Positions 35,461-46,228 of a stretch of DNA of 64,000 bases are shown in pieces (position 1 is the stretch's first letter; each line of letters begins with the position of its first letter). The notes beneath the pieces are model-generated. The model was not told where the DNA came from and did no database searches. It saw only the letters and a program-made list of their open reading frames with translations. The translations under genes were made by a program, and so were the position numbers. This DNA comes from Alnus glutinosa (lineage: Eukaryota > Streptophyta > Magnoliopsida > Fagales > Betulaceae): contig NC_084898.1 in the NCBI RefSeq assembly GCF_958979055.1, forward strand, positions 4,501,001-4,565,000, written 5' to 3'.

Positions 35461-35939
35461 ATTAGAGATTGGTATGTTTTCTGGCCTGGGTTTGTAATAA
35501 TGTAACTGCTTCACCCATGTTGCCGATCATTGTTGTTGTTGTGCTCTTCTGCATGCCGTTTGTTCTTGTTGTCCAGTTTCACCCGGTGAATAATTTGTAC
35601 CTTGCCAATCTGGCTATAAAAATTAACGAGGAAGACAATAATCCCTATTTATTTATTCCTGTACTGATCCTATCCTTCATTCTTATCAACTGCAAATGCA
35701 TGAAAAAGAATTTTGAGCCGCCATTATAGTTGGTCCCACTGTGTACAGTAAGCATGCAAAAATGTTAAATTTTTTTTTGCCAATATGATAAAAACCGAAT
35801 CAATAAGTGAAACAGAAATGTGGTCTGTTTATTGGTTAATCTGTTCAATTGGCTCAACCATCAGATTAACTAACTGGTTTGCTACACCGAATTAGGAGCT
35901 GAATGTAAAAGTCTGATCCTAACTCTTTTCAATTGTTTT
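35461..35939. other. MCTP 3' UTR and adjoining intergenic DNA
   Basis: The MCTP 3' flank. The 86-codon frame at 35469-35729 directly after the stop has no recognisable domain and is regarded as chance. Confidence 0.5.
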
Positions 35940-36890
35940 TCTCTCTAGAGCCCCTCCCTTGTGAGTATGGTTTTCACCGGAAGGGGGTGGCCTCACGCCT
36001 CCCCCTCCCGGTGGTGTTTTCTCTTTGGTTCCCCTGGGTTGGTCCAGTGGGGTTTAGTTTTTCTCCTAACCTCTAGGGTTATGGAGCTTTTGTTCCACCC
36101 GGTTAGATTCGGTGGTGGCTGATTTCCCCTAGCCTTTTTGGACTATGGTGGCATGTTTTTTTGTTATTTCTTTCGTTTTGGCAGGAACTTTCATCTCAAG
36201 ATGTCTTCTTTGGAGGAGTGGTGTGTGATTGTGTTGTCGGGGGGGAGTTTTTTGGCCGGTTTCTTCACTTTTTTCTTTGATTTTGAAAGCTAGATCTACA
36301 TTTCTCTGCCGTTTTCTGACTACCACGCGCCCCCAGCCATGTTCCCCGGCGTCTTCCACCCCTGCCGCTGCAAGCTCCGGTCGTGACTGTTGTCGATGAT
36401 CGGCGTGTGGCGCCCACGCGCCTGGAAGCTCTCTGCTTTGTGGTGCACGTGAGAGCCACGCTCCGCCTTTTTCTAGCCGTGCTCGGCGGCATCGGGTTTT
36501 ACGGCGTCGGTTCTCTGCTTGGGTGGCCCCGGTGACGGCGCATGTCCTTCACGCGCCGCCGTCCGGCATGTCGGCTCCTCCCCCACTGGCGGCAGTTTGT
36601 TTTGGGTGTTTTTTGCCTCTGTGTTTTGGGTGTTTCTCTTTTGTTTCTCTGGTCTCAGCCTGCTTGTGGTTTTGGTTCAAATTTTATGGGATTATTTGTT
36701 GGCAAAGTGCTAAATCTGTCCTCTTTCTTTAGAGAATGAGCGTTATTATCAGAGAGGCTTAAGTGTTCTTCTTGTAAAGTTTGTATTTCTGCATAGCAGC
36801 TGTTTTACTAGGCCAGATCCTTCTGGCTTAGAGAGTTGGGGGGTTCTGTCCCTTACTTTCAAATTGTCAGTCTATGGGCTGTTTGCAGTA
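35940..36890. other. GC-rich island, probable retroelement fragment
   Basis: Stands out from the AT-rich surroundings, with CpG-rich text at 36290-36600 (CACGCGCCCCCAGCC, CGGCGGCATCGGG). Short open frames occur on both strands without a recognisable product. The style resembles untranslated ends of plant LINE or retroposed sequence, but no diagnostic domain, tail or target duplication was found. Confidence 0.4.
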
Positions 36891-36954
36891 TTAATGATAA
36901 CGCACGCTATTTTGTTCAAAACTAACTGTTTTGCTTTGATCGTATATACACGTT

Positions 36955-37130
36955 TAAAAAAGTGCCCCGTTTGAGAAAAAAAAAAATCAGTTTGAAAACG
37001 GGAAAAAATTCACGTTTTCAAATCGCAAGAGAGGGAGTGTTGTTAAACATGCACGTTTTTACATGTTAAATTGTAATTTTACCAAATGCATAGTTGCATT
37101 TTGAAATGGCATGTTTTGAAACTGCTAAAA
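36955..37130. repeat. AAATCGCA/TGCGATTT-type repeat
   Basis: Contains CACGTTTTCAAATCGCA and AAATTGTAATTTTACC motifs of the family seen in the HMA5 introns. It is followed by an A-run at 37124-37146. Non-coding. Confidence 0.5.
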
Positions 37131-37605
37131 AAAAAAAAAAAAAAAACCCCCTTTTAATGTCTGCATTAAATAATCTAGATCTTAAAATAAAATAAATTCT
37201 GAAGTCAGCATGCAGGTTGCCTGTTGGTGTGTGTTAGTTTAATTGGTAAGCTGATGATAGTCAGCAGGCCAGAAAAAAGAAGCTTTTTTAGTAGTACATT
37301 TTCAGCCAGATTTGTATTAATATTTGGATTTTTCTCCATGGAGATAATTTAGAGGTTCAATGTACAGCATGTCAACCAACACCAAAGTCAAGCTATACAT
37401 ATATTTTTATGCTCAGACACGACCTTCAAACAGAAGATTTTCCCGGACGTGCGCACCGACTGTGTCTTGACGTGCGCATGCCAGCGGCTAGACATAATAT
37501 ACGTGCTTCCATGTTCAAAATCATTCCGGGGACATCGCAACCGCCAACTCCCACTAGAAAAGCAGAAGCAAAGCCAGGAACAATCATTGCTAGCTCCTGC
37601 CAAAG

Positions 37606-39342
37606 ATGGCCGTCTCTGTTTCCAAAAAGAGATCAAAGCCATCCAAAAAGGTAGAACCAGCAAGAGAATGTTGCTTCTGGTATTCTATTTTCATCAACTT
37701 TCTCTATCGAATCCCTGCTGCTATCCTCCTCCTAATCCTTATCTTCCTTTGGTCTTCCTCCACCACCATCATATCCGGCAAAATCGTTCATGTTTGCGTC
37801 TCGTCCCGGAAGCTCAACAACCTCTATTGCCTCTCTGCAGGTACTCATGCCAACGTTAACATCCCAATTCCGGTAATCAACGATACTGCCATTTCTAGCG
37901 TCAACGTTGGTGTCGAAGAGATTGTCAACTATGTCCGGGAGGACCGGGATAACCCGAATCCTATTACTGAGCAAAACAGAGTTGATAAAGACGGTAAGGA
38001 GGAGGCTGCAGATGCTGTGAAGGTTCTGGACATTACTCATCAGTATGATCGTAATCCTGTTGTTATACAAGAAGTAGACCAAGCCGGAGATGAGGGGACT
38101 GCATATGCTTGGAAGGCCGTCGAGGAGCAGTTGCACCTGCATCGATCATGGAGGTCGGATAAGAATCACCCGGTGTGTGATGGCCGGGGAATATATGTTT
38201 ATGATCTGCCGTCGAAGTTCAATAAGGACTTGGTGGGTCAGTGCCATGATATGGTGCCATGGCTGGATTTCTGCAAGTATTTCGATAATGAGGCATTGGG
38301 GCAGCCAATACCAAAGCTTGGGGACGGATGGTATCATACTCATCAGTACTCTCTGGAGCCAATATTTCATTCGAGGGTCTTGAAGCATCCATGCAGGGTT
38401 TATAATGAGAATGAAGCCAAGCTCTTTTATGTCCCTTTTTATGGTGGTCTAGATATACTAAGATGGCATTTCAAGAATGTTTCCAATGATGTCAAGGATA
38501 CCTTGTCATCAGAACTCATCAAGTGGCTGGAAAACCAGGGGCCGTGGGCTCGGAATTCAGGTAAGGATCATGTCTTTGTGTTGGGGAAGATTTCATGGGA
38601 TTTTAGGAGAAATGATGGTTCTCCATGGGGGACTAGATTTTTAGAGCTTGATCAAATGCAGAACCCTGTGAAGCTCTTGATCGAACGCCAGCCATGGCAG
38701 GTAAACGACATTGGAATTCCACACCCGACCTTCTTCCACCCTCATTCAGATGATGACATTATGGCATGGCAGCAGAAAATAATCAGCTCAAACAGGAGAA
38801 ACCTCGTGAGCTTTGCCGGGGCGCCACGGCCTGATCAACCGGACAACATGAGATCGATATTAATCGGCCAGTGCAAGTCCGCGGACAATGGAGTATGCCG
38901 TTTCTTGAATTGCAGTTCAGGAGCGTGTAATGATCAGCCTGAGTCAGTCATCGAGCTCTTCATGGAGTCTGAGTTCTGCTTGCAGCCTCCAGGGGATAGC
39001 CCCACAAGAAAATCAGTGTTTGATTCTTTAGTTTCTGGTTGCATTCCGGTATTTTTCTGTCCTTTCACAGCTTATTACCAGTATCCATGGCATTTGTCTG
39101 CAGATCATGGTAAATATTCTGTGTTCATAGACCAAGTAGAGGTGAGGCAAAGGAAGGTAAATGCAGTAGAGAGGCTGATGAAGATTTCTCAGAGGGAGAG
39201 GGAGGATATGAGGAGCTTTATAGTATATGAATTACTACCTGGTTTATTATATGGGGATTCAAATTCACATCTTGAGAAGTTTCAAGATGCATTTTCCATA
39301 GCTATGAATAGTCTGCTTGAGAGGGTAAACAGAAAGGAATGA
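37606..39342 (+). CDS. GT47 exostosin-family glycosyltransferase, xyloglucan galactosyltransferase clade
   Basis: A single-exon frame of 578 aa with type II Golgi membrane topology. A basic N-terminus precedes a hydrophobic anchor at about 24-51, then a variable stem to about residue 180 and the exostosin domain about 192-535. Conserved GT47 clade A marks include GRGIYVYDLPSKFN (about 191), HTHQYSLEPIFHSR, LFYVPFYGG, GKISWDFRR, SFAGAPR and PPGDSPTRKSVFDSLVSGCIPVFF (about 462). Family relatives MUR3, XLT2 and XUT1 add galactose or galacturonic acid to xyloglucan side chains in the Golgi. The sequence looks closest to the XUT1/GT19 side rather than MUR3, so the exact acceptor is not assigned. 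An in-frame ATG is preceded by no better start. No frameshifts. Confidence 0.93.
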   Translation: MAVSVSKKRSKPSKKVEPARECCFWYSIFINFLYRIPAAILLLILIFLWSSSTTIISGKIVHVCVSSRKLNNLYCLSAGTHANVNIPIPVINDTAISSVNVGVEEIVNYVREDRDNPNPITEQNRVDKDGKEEAADAVKVLDITHQYDRNPVVIQEVDQAGDEGTAYAWKAVEEQLHLHRSWRSDKNHPVCDGRGIYVYDLPSKFNKDLVGQCHDMVPWLDFCKYFDNEALGQPIPKLGDGWYHTHQYSLEPIFHSRVLKHPCRVYNENEAKLFYVPFYGGLDILRWHFKNVSNDVKDTLSSELIKWLENQGPWARNSGKDHVFVLGKISWDFRRNDGSPWGTRFLELDQMQNPVKLLIERQPWQVNDIGIPHPTFFHPHSDDDIMAWQQKIISSNRRNLVSFAGAPRPDQPDNMRSILIGQCKSADNGVCRFLNCSSGACNDQPESVIELFMESEFCLQPPGDSPTRKSVFDSLVSGCIPVFFCPFTAYYQYPWHLSADHGKYSVFIDQVEVRQRKVNAVERLMKISQREREDMRSFIVYELLPGLLYGDSNSHLEKFQDAFSIAMNSLLERVNRKE

Positions 39343-40431
39343 ATTGTACCAAAGGGGTTGCTATTGTTCTTTATTTGTTTATTGATTTCTTCCCATTATA
39401 CATGCAAAGCATAGTCAGGGGATAGTTTCATATTTGATTCATTTCAAACTCTTTTTAACTTTTTTCTCTGCAAAAAAATTTCAATATAACGTTCGGTAAT
39501 TCATGCGACACTTATTACGTCAGTCACTAAATAATTAAATTTATCTGTCAAATTTGTTGCTTAATTTTTTCACCCATGTTGTGTCACGTGACACTTATGT
39601 GAACTATTATGTCAATTTGTAAGAAGGTTTAGTAAAATCTGTAGTATTTTAAGCATTTTCCTTTCAAATGGTTTTGAACATTTCTTATCCAACCGATTAT
39701 CTTATGATCATCAAATCTATCCGAGCCTAGTAAAGTCGTTTTGCTCCTAAATTACATGAGAAGTGCTAGATGTATTAAATCTTTTACGAAGAGATTAGTA
39801 CCAAAATGATGTACGTGGAGCTTATTCATTCGTATTCGTAACATTTCTCTTAATTAATTCTTTTGATCAGTTCCAATGAATAAGTTTCACATTATTTTGG
39901 TACTCATCTCTTCGTAAAAAATTTGGTATCCCTAGTATTTCTCAAATTACATATTGGTCACAGTTTTGAACCTCATACAACACTACTACAAGCGAGTTTA
40001 ATGTCACATGTTTACAAATTGAGAACTACTATGGTATGAATTATAGGATTATTAGGGCTTTGTTTGTTAATGTGTTTTGGAATATATTTTTTATTTTTGG
40101 TTTGAAAAATTATTTTAATGTGACATAAATGTGAAAATTATTTTTATTTTTTAATATTTTTGTTTTGAGAAAAAAAAAAACAATGAGTTTAACGAATAGA
40201 GCCTAAGTTTAAAATACAAGGAGTCAACATGCAACATAATCTGTTGGACACGTACAAAAGTGAATTTTTTTTTTTCATGGGACAAAATCCAAACATATTC
40301 TTCTTTATCATGTTGTGGAGGCCTAACTATATTCCTTTTGTTTTGGGGAAAATAATAATATCATATTTTTTTAATAAATTTAGTCCAACTTAAAAGGCTA
40401 GAAATTGGGGGTTTCCTCTCTATTACTTAGC
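39343..40431. other. Intergenic DNA downstream of the GT47 gene
   Basis: Contains the GT47 3' UTR. Around 39755-39925 there is a weak inverted repeat with GTACCAAAATGATGTACGTG and ATTATTTTGGTACTCATCTC, plausibly a degraded MITE. AT-rich remainder, no gene. Confidence 0.45.
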
Positions 40432-41525
40432 AAATTTGTTGACTTATATAGCACTTAATAAAGAGTAATGCTACACACACTTTCACTTCTTTACATCCAT
40501 TTTCACACACCCTTAGGTGACTTTTAAAACTATTGTTGAACTAAAATTCAATAAAAATCTATATCAGAACCAATAGTAATTTTAAAAGCTACCTAAGGGT
40601 GTGTGTAAATGAGTGTGAAGAAGTGGGAGTGTGTGTAACATTACTCCTCAAGAAAAGCCAATTTTTATTTATTTATTTTGTCTTTGTATCTCTCCCTCCT
40701 ATGCAACATGACAAACAAGGATGAGAACAACACGTGGTGGCAGCGAGCACGGCGGGAGAGTGACGGAGCTTCACGGTGGCAGTGAGAAACTCGCAAATAA
40801 AAATGGATATAATATTTTTTAAAAAAATATTATAATAAATTAGAGATAGTAATTTTTTTTTTTAACTAATATTTGAGACTTTGAAAAAAAAATGTTCCTA
40901 AAATAAAAGTTGTTAAAGCATCTCTAGTAATAAGAGTTATTTTAGCTGTTCAAAAAATATTCTCTTCTATTTTAGCTACTTATTATTCTTTAACTTTTAC
41001 ATTCTTTAAATATTATTTTTCAATTATTTTTTTACCTTCCACTTTTCTCTTTCCCTTCCTTTAAATATTATTATATTAGTCCAAATTTTTAGAATAGACT
41101 CTCAATAGCAAATTGGATGGGAAGCTGTATGTTTGGTAAAGATTATTGAGTTTAAATTTTTTTTGAGTAGAAGGAAGAAGTAGATTGATGTGATATAAAG
41201 TAGAAAAAATTTGTATTATAGTAAATATTTTTTAATTATTTGAGTAGTAATAAAAAAATTATTTATGTGATAGAATTTTTTGAAATTGATTATTTTTGAA
41301 AAAAAATGAAAATAAACTAGGGAAATGATATGTTGCTTACCAAACACGCCCTTAAATTGTGGCTTCCAAAATTCCCACTTCGCCACGTCTCAAACTTTAT
41401 CCCGTCGATGGAGAACCACAAGTCCCAGCGGCAACTTCAGAGTTCACACTTCACACCAGTCAAAGCCGTAAAATTCACCACCCAATTAATACACCATGAC
41501 GTCTTCTCTGATGCAATGATCCTCC
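40432..41525. repeat. Duplicated GPX upstream region, distal copy
   Basis: Matches 42429-42808 joined to 46229-46685, i.e. the sequence directly upstream of the GPX gene. Shared landmarks: TTAGCAAATTTGTTGACTT, GCATCTCTARYAATAAG, CACGCCCTTAAATTGTGGC, CTTCGCCACGTCTCAAA and CACCATGACGTCTTCTCTGA. It ends abruptly at ATGATCCTC, where the two copies diverge. This copy is not followed by a peroxidase gene. The 80-codon frame at 41330-41572 is within it and is not a gene. Confidence 0.9.
40463..40646. mobile_element. MITE, GAGTAATGCTACAC family, inserted in distal promoter copy
   Basis: A 184-bp element with inverted ends (GAGTAATGCTACACACAC and complement). Flanks CTTAATAAA (40454-40462) and CTCAAGAAA (40647-40655) correspond to the empty site CTCAACAAA at 42461-42469. 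This shows a 9-bp target duplication that has since mutated. Confidence 0.88.
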
Positions 41526-41539
41526 GTTTCAAAAGCCAA

Positions 41540-41695
41540 CACTTGTTAGAAAATAAAATTTTTAAAAATTAAAATTAATAAAACTTTATAAAAAAAAATA
41601 AAAAACTAAAAACTGAAAATAAAAATAAAAATTGAGACACCCTTTAGCCAATAAATATATATATATATATATACAGAGAGAGAGAGGAAGGGGGG
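41540..41695. other. A-rich filler with (TA)n and (GA)n
   Basis: A short low-complexity spacer between the distal promoter copy and the truncated foldback element. Nothing coding. Confidence 0.5.
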
Positions 41696-42068
41696 AAGGT
41701 TTTGGCCCTTGAGGGTGACTGAACTACCTTGGTGGCCTTTAGGGTTCAAGGACCAAAACCCTTCCAATTTTTATTTTTTTCTCTCTTTGGCCTTATGGGT
41801 GGCCAAACCACTTTCAGGCCGGCCAAGGGGGTGGCTGAGCCACCTTTTTTTAATTTTTTAATTTAATTTAATTTTTTTATATTGTGCCATATGTCAATCC
41901 TTAGGGTTTGACACGTAACAGACTGTTAAATATTGGACGGAAAAATAGACGGAGGTACCAAGTCTATCTTTTTCCAAAACCTATATACCATTTGTAATGC
42001 GAATTGAAACTGAAATACCAAAAAATAAAGTTTTTAAACTACAGGTACCAAATATATTATTAACCCTT
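41696..42068. mobile_element. Truncated foldback TIR element (family F2)
   Basis: Shares GGACGGAAAAATAGACGG, TGCGAATTGAAACTGA and the right end TATTATTAACCC with the intact element at 4340-4922. The left terminus is missing. GC-rich core near 41780-41845. Confidence 0.7.
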
Positions 42069-42071
42069 AAT

Positions 42072-42428
42072 AGTAAGCAGGGGCGGAGCCCCCCAAGTTG
42101 GGGGGCCCAAATTGAAAAAAAAAAAAAAAAAAAAGTTTTGGGGAGGCCAAAATTAAAAGAAAATAACTAAATTTGGGATAAAATTTTAATTTTTTTTAAC
42201 TTTTTTAGAGTTAAAGGTAAAAGGCTTCCAAAATAATAAATTACATAAAATTGTGACAAAATCATTTAAAAATTAAATTTTGAGATTAGTAGTATTGTTG
42301 TTCAGATAAAAGTATTCCCTTTTGCCTCAAATTAACCTTACTAGCTATTTTGGCTAATTTCTTTGCAAAACATACCAAATTGTTCCTACACCTGGCCTTG
42401 CATTCAAGCTTTTTGCAAAATGCTACGG
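42072..42428. mobile_element. hAT-like terminal fragment
   Basis: Begins with CAGGGGCGGAGCC, a terminus style found in plant hAT elements, then GGGGGGCCCAAATTG and AT-rich decay. The other end was not found. Tentative. Confidence 0.4.
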
Positions 42429-42930
42429 TATTTAGCAAATTTGTTGACTTTTATATAGCACTCAACAAAAGCCAATTTTTTTTTTTTTTTTATTAATATT
42501 ATAAAAAAATAGAGATAGTGATTTTTTTTTTTTTAACTAATATATGAGACTTGTAAAAAAAAAAAATACCTAAAATGAAAGTTGTTAGAGCATCTCTAAC
42601 AATAAGAATTATTTTAGCTGCTTAAAAAATTCCCTCTTCTATTTTAGCTACTTGTTATTCAATACAAACTCCAGTAAGACTATTTATTTTACCTTTTACT
42701 TTCTTTAAATATTATTTTTTAATTATTTTTTATTATTTATTTCACCTTTCACTTCTCTCTCTCTCTCTCTCTTTTAAATATTATTATATTACTCCAAGTT
42801 GCTAGAATGAGTTCGTAAATCCGGCTCACCCTTATCACACTATAGTCCGACTTTTTTGCCACGTGGCATTTCTTGAAGAAAAAAAAAAACGTGAAGCTTC
42901 TAAAATACGCTAACCTTCGCGGGTAATACT

Positions 42931-43146
42931 ACGCTGAAGCAAAGTTTCCGGATTTCATTCGGAAATTTTGCTTGAGCGTAGCACTGCTCAACCTTCGCAT
43001 ATCATCGGGTAGTGCTTCGGAGTAGCAAAATTTCCGGAATTCATCCGGAAATTTTGCTACTCCATGGCATTCTTGTAATTATCATTATTACAAGAATGCC
43101 ATGGTGAAGCAAAATTTCCGGATGAATTCCAGAAATTTTGCTTCAC
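42931..43146. repeat. Cluster of four adjacent hairpins in the MULE left arm
   Basis: Hairpins at 42931-42979, 43020-43062, 43063-43103 and 43104-43146; the last three abut without a gap. Arms 2 (19 bp, GAGTAGCAAAATTTCCGGA) and 3 (17 bp, CATGGCATTCTTGTAAT) are perfect. Hairpins 1, 2 and 4 share the GCAAAATTTCCGGA core. The right TIR lacks this block. Confidence 0.9.
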
Positions 43147-44514
43147 CCAAGCATTACCCCATATCATCAGACGTTACCTTCTCTTTTTCTCCAAAATTTT
43201 CAAAAACTCCCTCCCAACAAATCCTCGGCCCCCCACCGCCACCCCCCACTGCTACCGCCTACCGCCAACGCAACTGGAGACTAGCCGCCCACCGCCGAGT
43301 TCGTCACCACCTCCCTCTCTCTCTCTCTCCGCCTTTTCTAAATTTTGCCGCCCATCGTCGCCCAGTCGCGCCACCCACTGCCTACCCGATCTCTCCACGG
43401 TTACTATCTCTCTCTCTTAGCTCACTTGATGAAAAAATAGTGAACTAACAACCTATTCAACTATAGTGCTTACCCAACTTATTGAAAGAGGCCAAATTGC
43501 ACAGACTTGATCTTCCAGAGCCTTCCGCCACAGACTTGATTGTGTTGATTTTGCATCTTGCAAGCTGCTTCTATTCTCAGGTTTTGCTTCTAATACGAGT
43601 CTTTTTGGGATTTTGTTTCACTTCTGAAATGTCGTTGAAGTGATTTTGGGGATTTTGTTGATATGGGTTTGTCATGATTTTGGTTTCTTGATTGTTTTTG
43701 GGATTTTGTTGATATGGGTTTGTCATGATTTTGGTTTCTTAATTGTTTTTAGGGTTTTCTTTGATGTCAAAGCTTTTAGTTTTGGAACAAAACAAAAAGG
43801 AGATTAGTAGTCATTAACTGATATATTTTAATTGCAAGTTTCGATTTCTTTTTCCAATTTCATTTTTGAGATTATTTGCGTTTATTGATGCATTTTATTC
43901 TCAACTAGTGAAATTCTTGTGTGTGACACTTAGCTAGATTGTAGTGTACAACTCTGCATTGCCTTTGCAGAGATTTGTAAATCCAGATACACCAATTGAT
44001 TAAATCTCTTGAGCCTTGTGTTTTTAGCGGTTTTTAAATTTTGGACTTTTCACTTTTCAGTGATAGTGTTTTATAGAATGTTTGGCCAAGAAATAAATGT
44101 TTTAGAGTAGAAATGGAGAGAAATAGAGAAATAGAAGAAGAAATTAAAATGGAATTAACACTGATAATAGGCAAATTCGAGGATGCCTAAAACCTCCACC
44201 AGTGATTCGAGGTACTCCCCCTCCATTTTCAACCAAAGACTGGATACCAATTTTCATACCTAAAACATTTAACTAGACTTGTTTATATAGACTCATCTAA
44301 GGGTCACTAAACTAATAGGCCACTAACTAATAGGCCACTAACTAATAAGGCTCAAGGCCCATTGAACTATAAAGCAGCCCATTAACTAATATATCTGTTA
44401 CAATGTGTATTCTTCCACCACTCAACTGGCTCTCTTATTCTTGCATCCCTATTCATCAAAAAGATCAGAAGGATAAGCTACTTCATGGAAACAGTATTTG
44501 ATGGTATTTTTTTT

Positions 44515-45140
44515 AGGGATAATTGCACCGTTGGTCCCTGTGGTATGCCATAATTATTTTTCACTGCCTATGGTTTAAAAAGCTCATGGGAGGTTCTCGT
44601 GGTATGCAATAATTACAAATCGATCCCTGGCGTCAAATTCTGTTAAAATTTTTAACAGATTCCGTCAAATGCCACGTCAGGGACACGTGTCGCCATCTTA
44701 TTGGCGACACGTGTCCATCTTAATAAAAAAAAAATTATTAAAAAATAATTAAAATACTTATTTTTTTAAAAAAAAAGAAATAAAAAAAATTCATTCAAAA
44801 AAAAAAAAAAAAAGCTGAAAGGGTAGCTGGGCCACCCCGGAGTTGTCTGGAGTGGCGCGCAGCCACTCCAGTGGCCTGGGCCACCCCCTTTTAGCTTTCT
44901 TGTTTTTTTTTTTTTTTGAATTTTTTTTTAAAAATAAGTATTTTTATTTATTTTTTAATAAATTTATATTTTTTTATTACGATGGACACGTGTCGCTGAC
45001 GTGGAATTTGACGGAATCTGTTAAAAATTTTAACATAATTTGACGCCAGGGATCGATTTGTAATTATTGCATACTACGAGGACCTCCTTTTTAAACCATA
45101 GGGAGTAAAAAATAATTATGGCATACTACATGGACCTCAT
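44515..45140. mobile_element. Foldback TIR element (family F1) nested in the MULE
   Basis: Left end GGGATAATTGCACCGTTGG as in 7345-7872. Complementary halves surround a GC-rich core (GGGCCACCCCGG... 44829-44890). The right end stops at ...GGCATACTACATGGACCTC without the expected CAATTATCCC, so it is truncated or diverged. Confidence 0.75.
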
Positions 45141-45901
45141 TTTTTTTAATATGATAGAGGTATATAATGCCATGTTTGGAGCAGCCACCTGCTTCACATA
45201 CCGCCAGGGCATTTTAAAAGAAAAATTCATTAACTTTATAACATAATAAAGAAAAATGAACCAAATGATTCTGGCACTTCAAAATGACTGCAGGCCACAT
45301 TTAAAGATATCCCCTAAAAAATGCAATTCACTGTCACTGTTCCCAAAAAGAATACGCACAACAGAAACGGTAATCATGCTAACCATACAAAGATCATCTT
45401 AAACAAACAAAATTTAAAGAATCACTACGTTAGATGACCAGAAGAGCACACAAACTACTCACATGTAATACTAACCTATAAATCAGACAACCTAAAATAC
45501 ATCCGTACCCTTGGAAAAATTAGAATCAGTTCTAGAAAGATTTTGTTATTCGGCTGAAGTTCGAAAACCTGACCAAACAACTAACCACAAGGTCCACAAA
45601 CGCTAGCAATTCATTCATCATGGAATGCTCACTATCTTTTCATCAAGAGAGAGAGAGAGTAACCGTGGAGAGGTCGGGTAGGCAGTGGGTGGCGCGACTG
45701 GCCGGCGTTGGGTGGGTGGCGCGACTGGCCGGCGGTGGGTGGGTGCGCCGGTGGTTGGCGGCAAAATATAGAAAAAGGCAGAGAGAGAGAGTAACCGTGG
45801 AGAGATCGAGTAGGCAGTCGGTGGTGCGACTAGCCGGCGGTGGGTGGGTGGGTGGTGTGACTGGCTGGCGATGGGTCGGTGAGCCGGTGGTTGGCGGCAA
45901 A

Positions 45902-45947
<46 letters not shown>

Positions 45948-46228
45948 AGCGGCGATGACTAGTGGTGACGAACTCGGCGGGGGGCGGCTAGTCTCCGGCT
46001 ACGTTGGCGGTAGGCGGTAGTGGTGTGGGGCGGCGGTGGGCAGAGAATTTGTTGGGAGGGAGTTTTTGAAAATTTTGAGGAAAAATGGTGGGTAATGTCT
46101 GATGATACGTGAAGGAGAAGGCGTGTTAAGGAAGCTTCACCTTTTTTTTTTTGGGTTAAAAAATAAGTGCCACGTGTTTATGAAAGTCAGATGATAGTGT
46201 GATAAGGGTGGGCTGGATAGACGAACTC

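Larger units (their letters stand above)
42809..46228. mobile_element. Mutator-like element with ~600-bp TIRs (possible Pack-MULE)
   Basis: A 3420-bp element flanked by a perfect 9-bp repeat TGCTAGAAT (42800-42808, 46229-46237). The unoccupied equivalent TTTTAGAAT is at 41087-41095. Left TIR 42809-43446 and right TIR 45627-46228 pair from GAGTTCGT to CTTGATGAAAA. The left arm has four extra hairpins and the right arm an internal duplication. The interior 43447-45626 lacks a transposase. It holds a 51-bp tandem repeat (about 43643-43745), a nested truncated F1 element (44515-45140) and segments that look like host gene or UTR sequence. The open frames in the GC-rich TIRs (43101-43448, 45620-45907) are not genes. 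Confidence 0.9.

Noticed and set aside
36129..36740. Several short frames in the GC-rich island
   Set aside because: No frame is favoured, they overlap on both strands and show no recognisable domain.
43101..43448. 115-codon proline-rich frame
   Set aside because: It begins in a hairpin and runs through the left TIR; its mirror is the right TIR. No conserved domain.
45620..45907. Arginine- and glycine-rich frames on both strands
   Set aside because: They lie in the GC-rich right TIR of the Mutator-like element, where an internal duplication and the inverted arm generate open frames.
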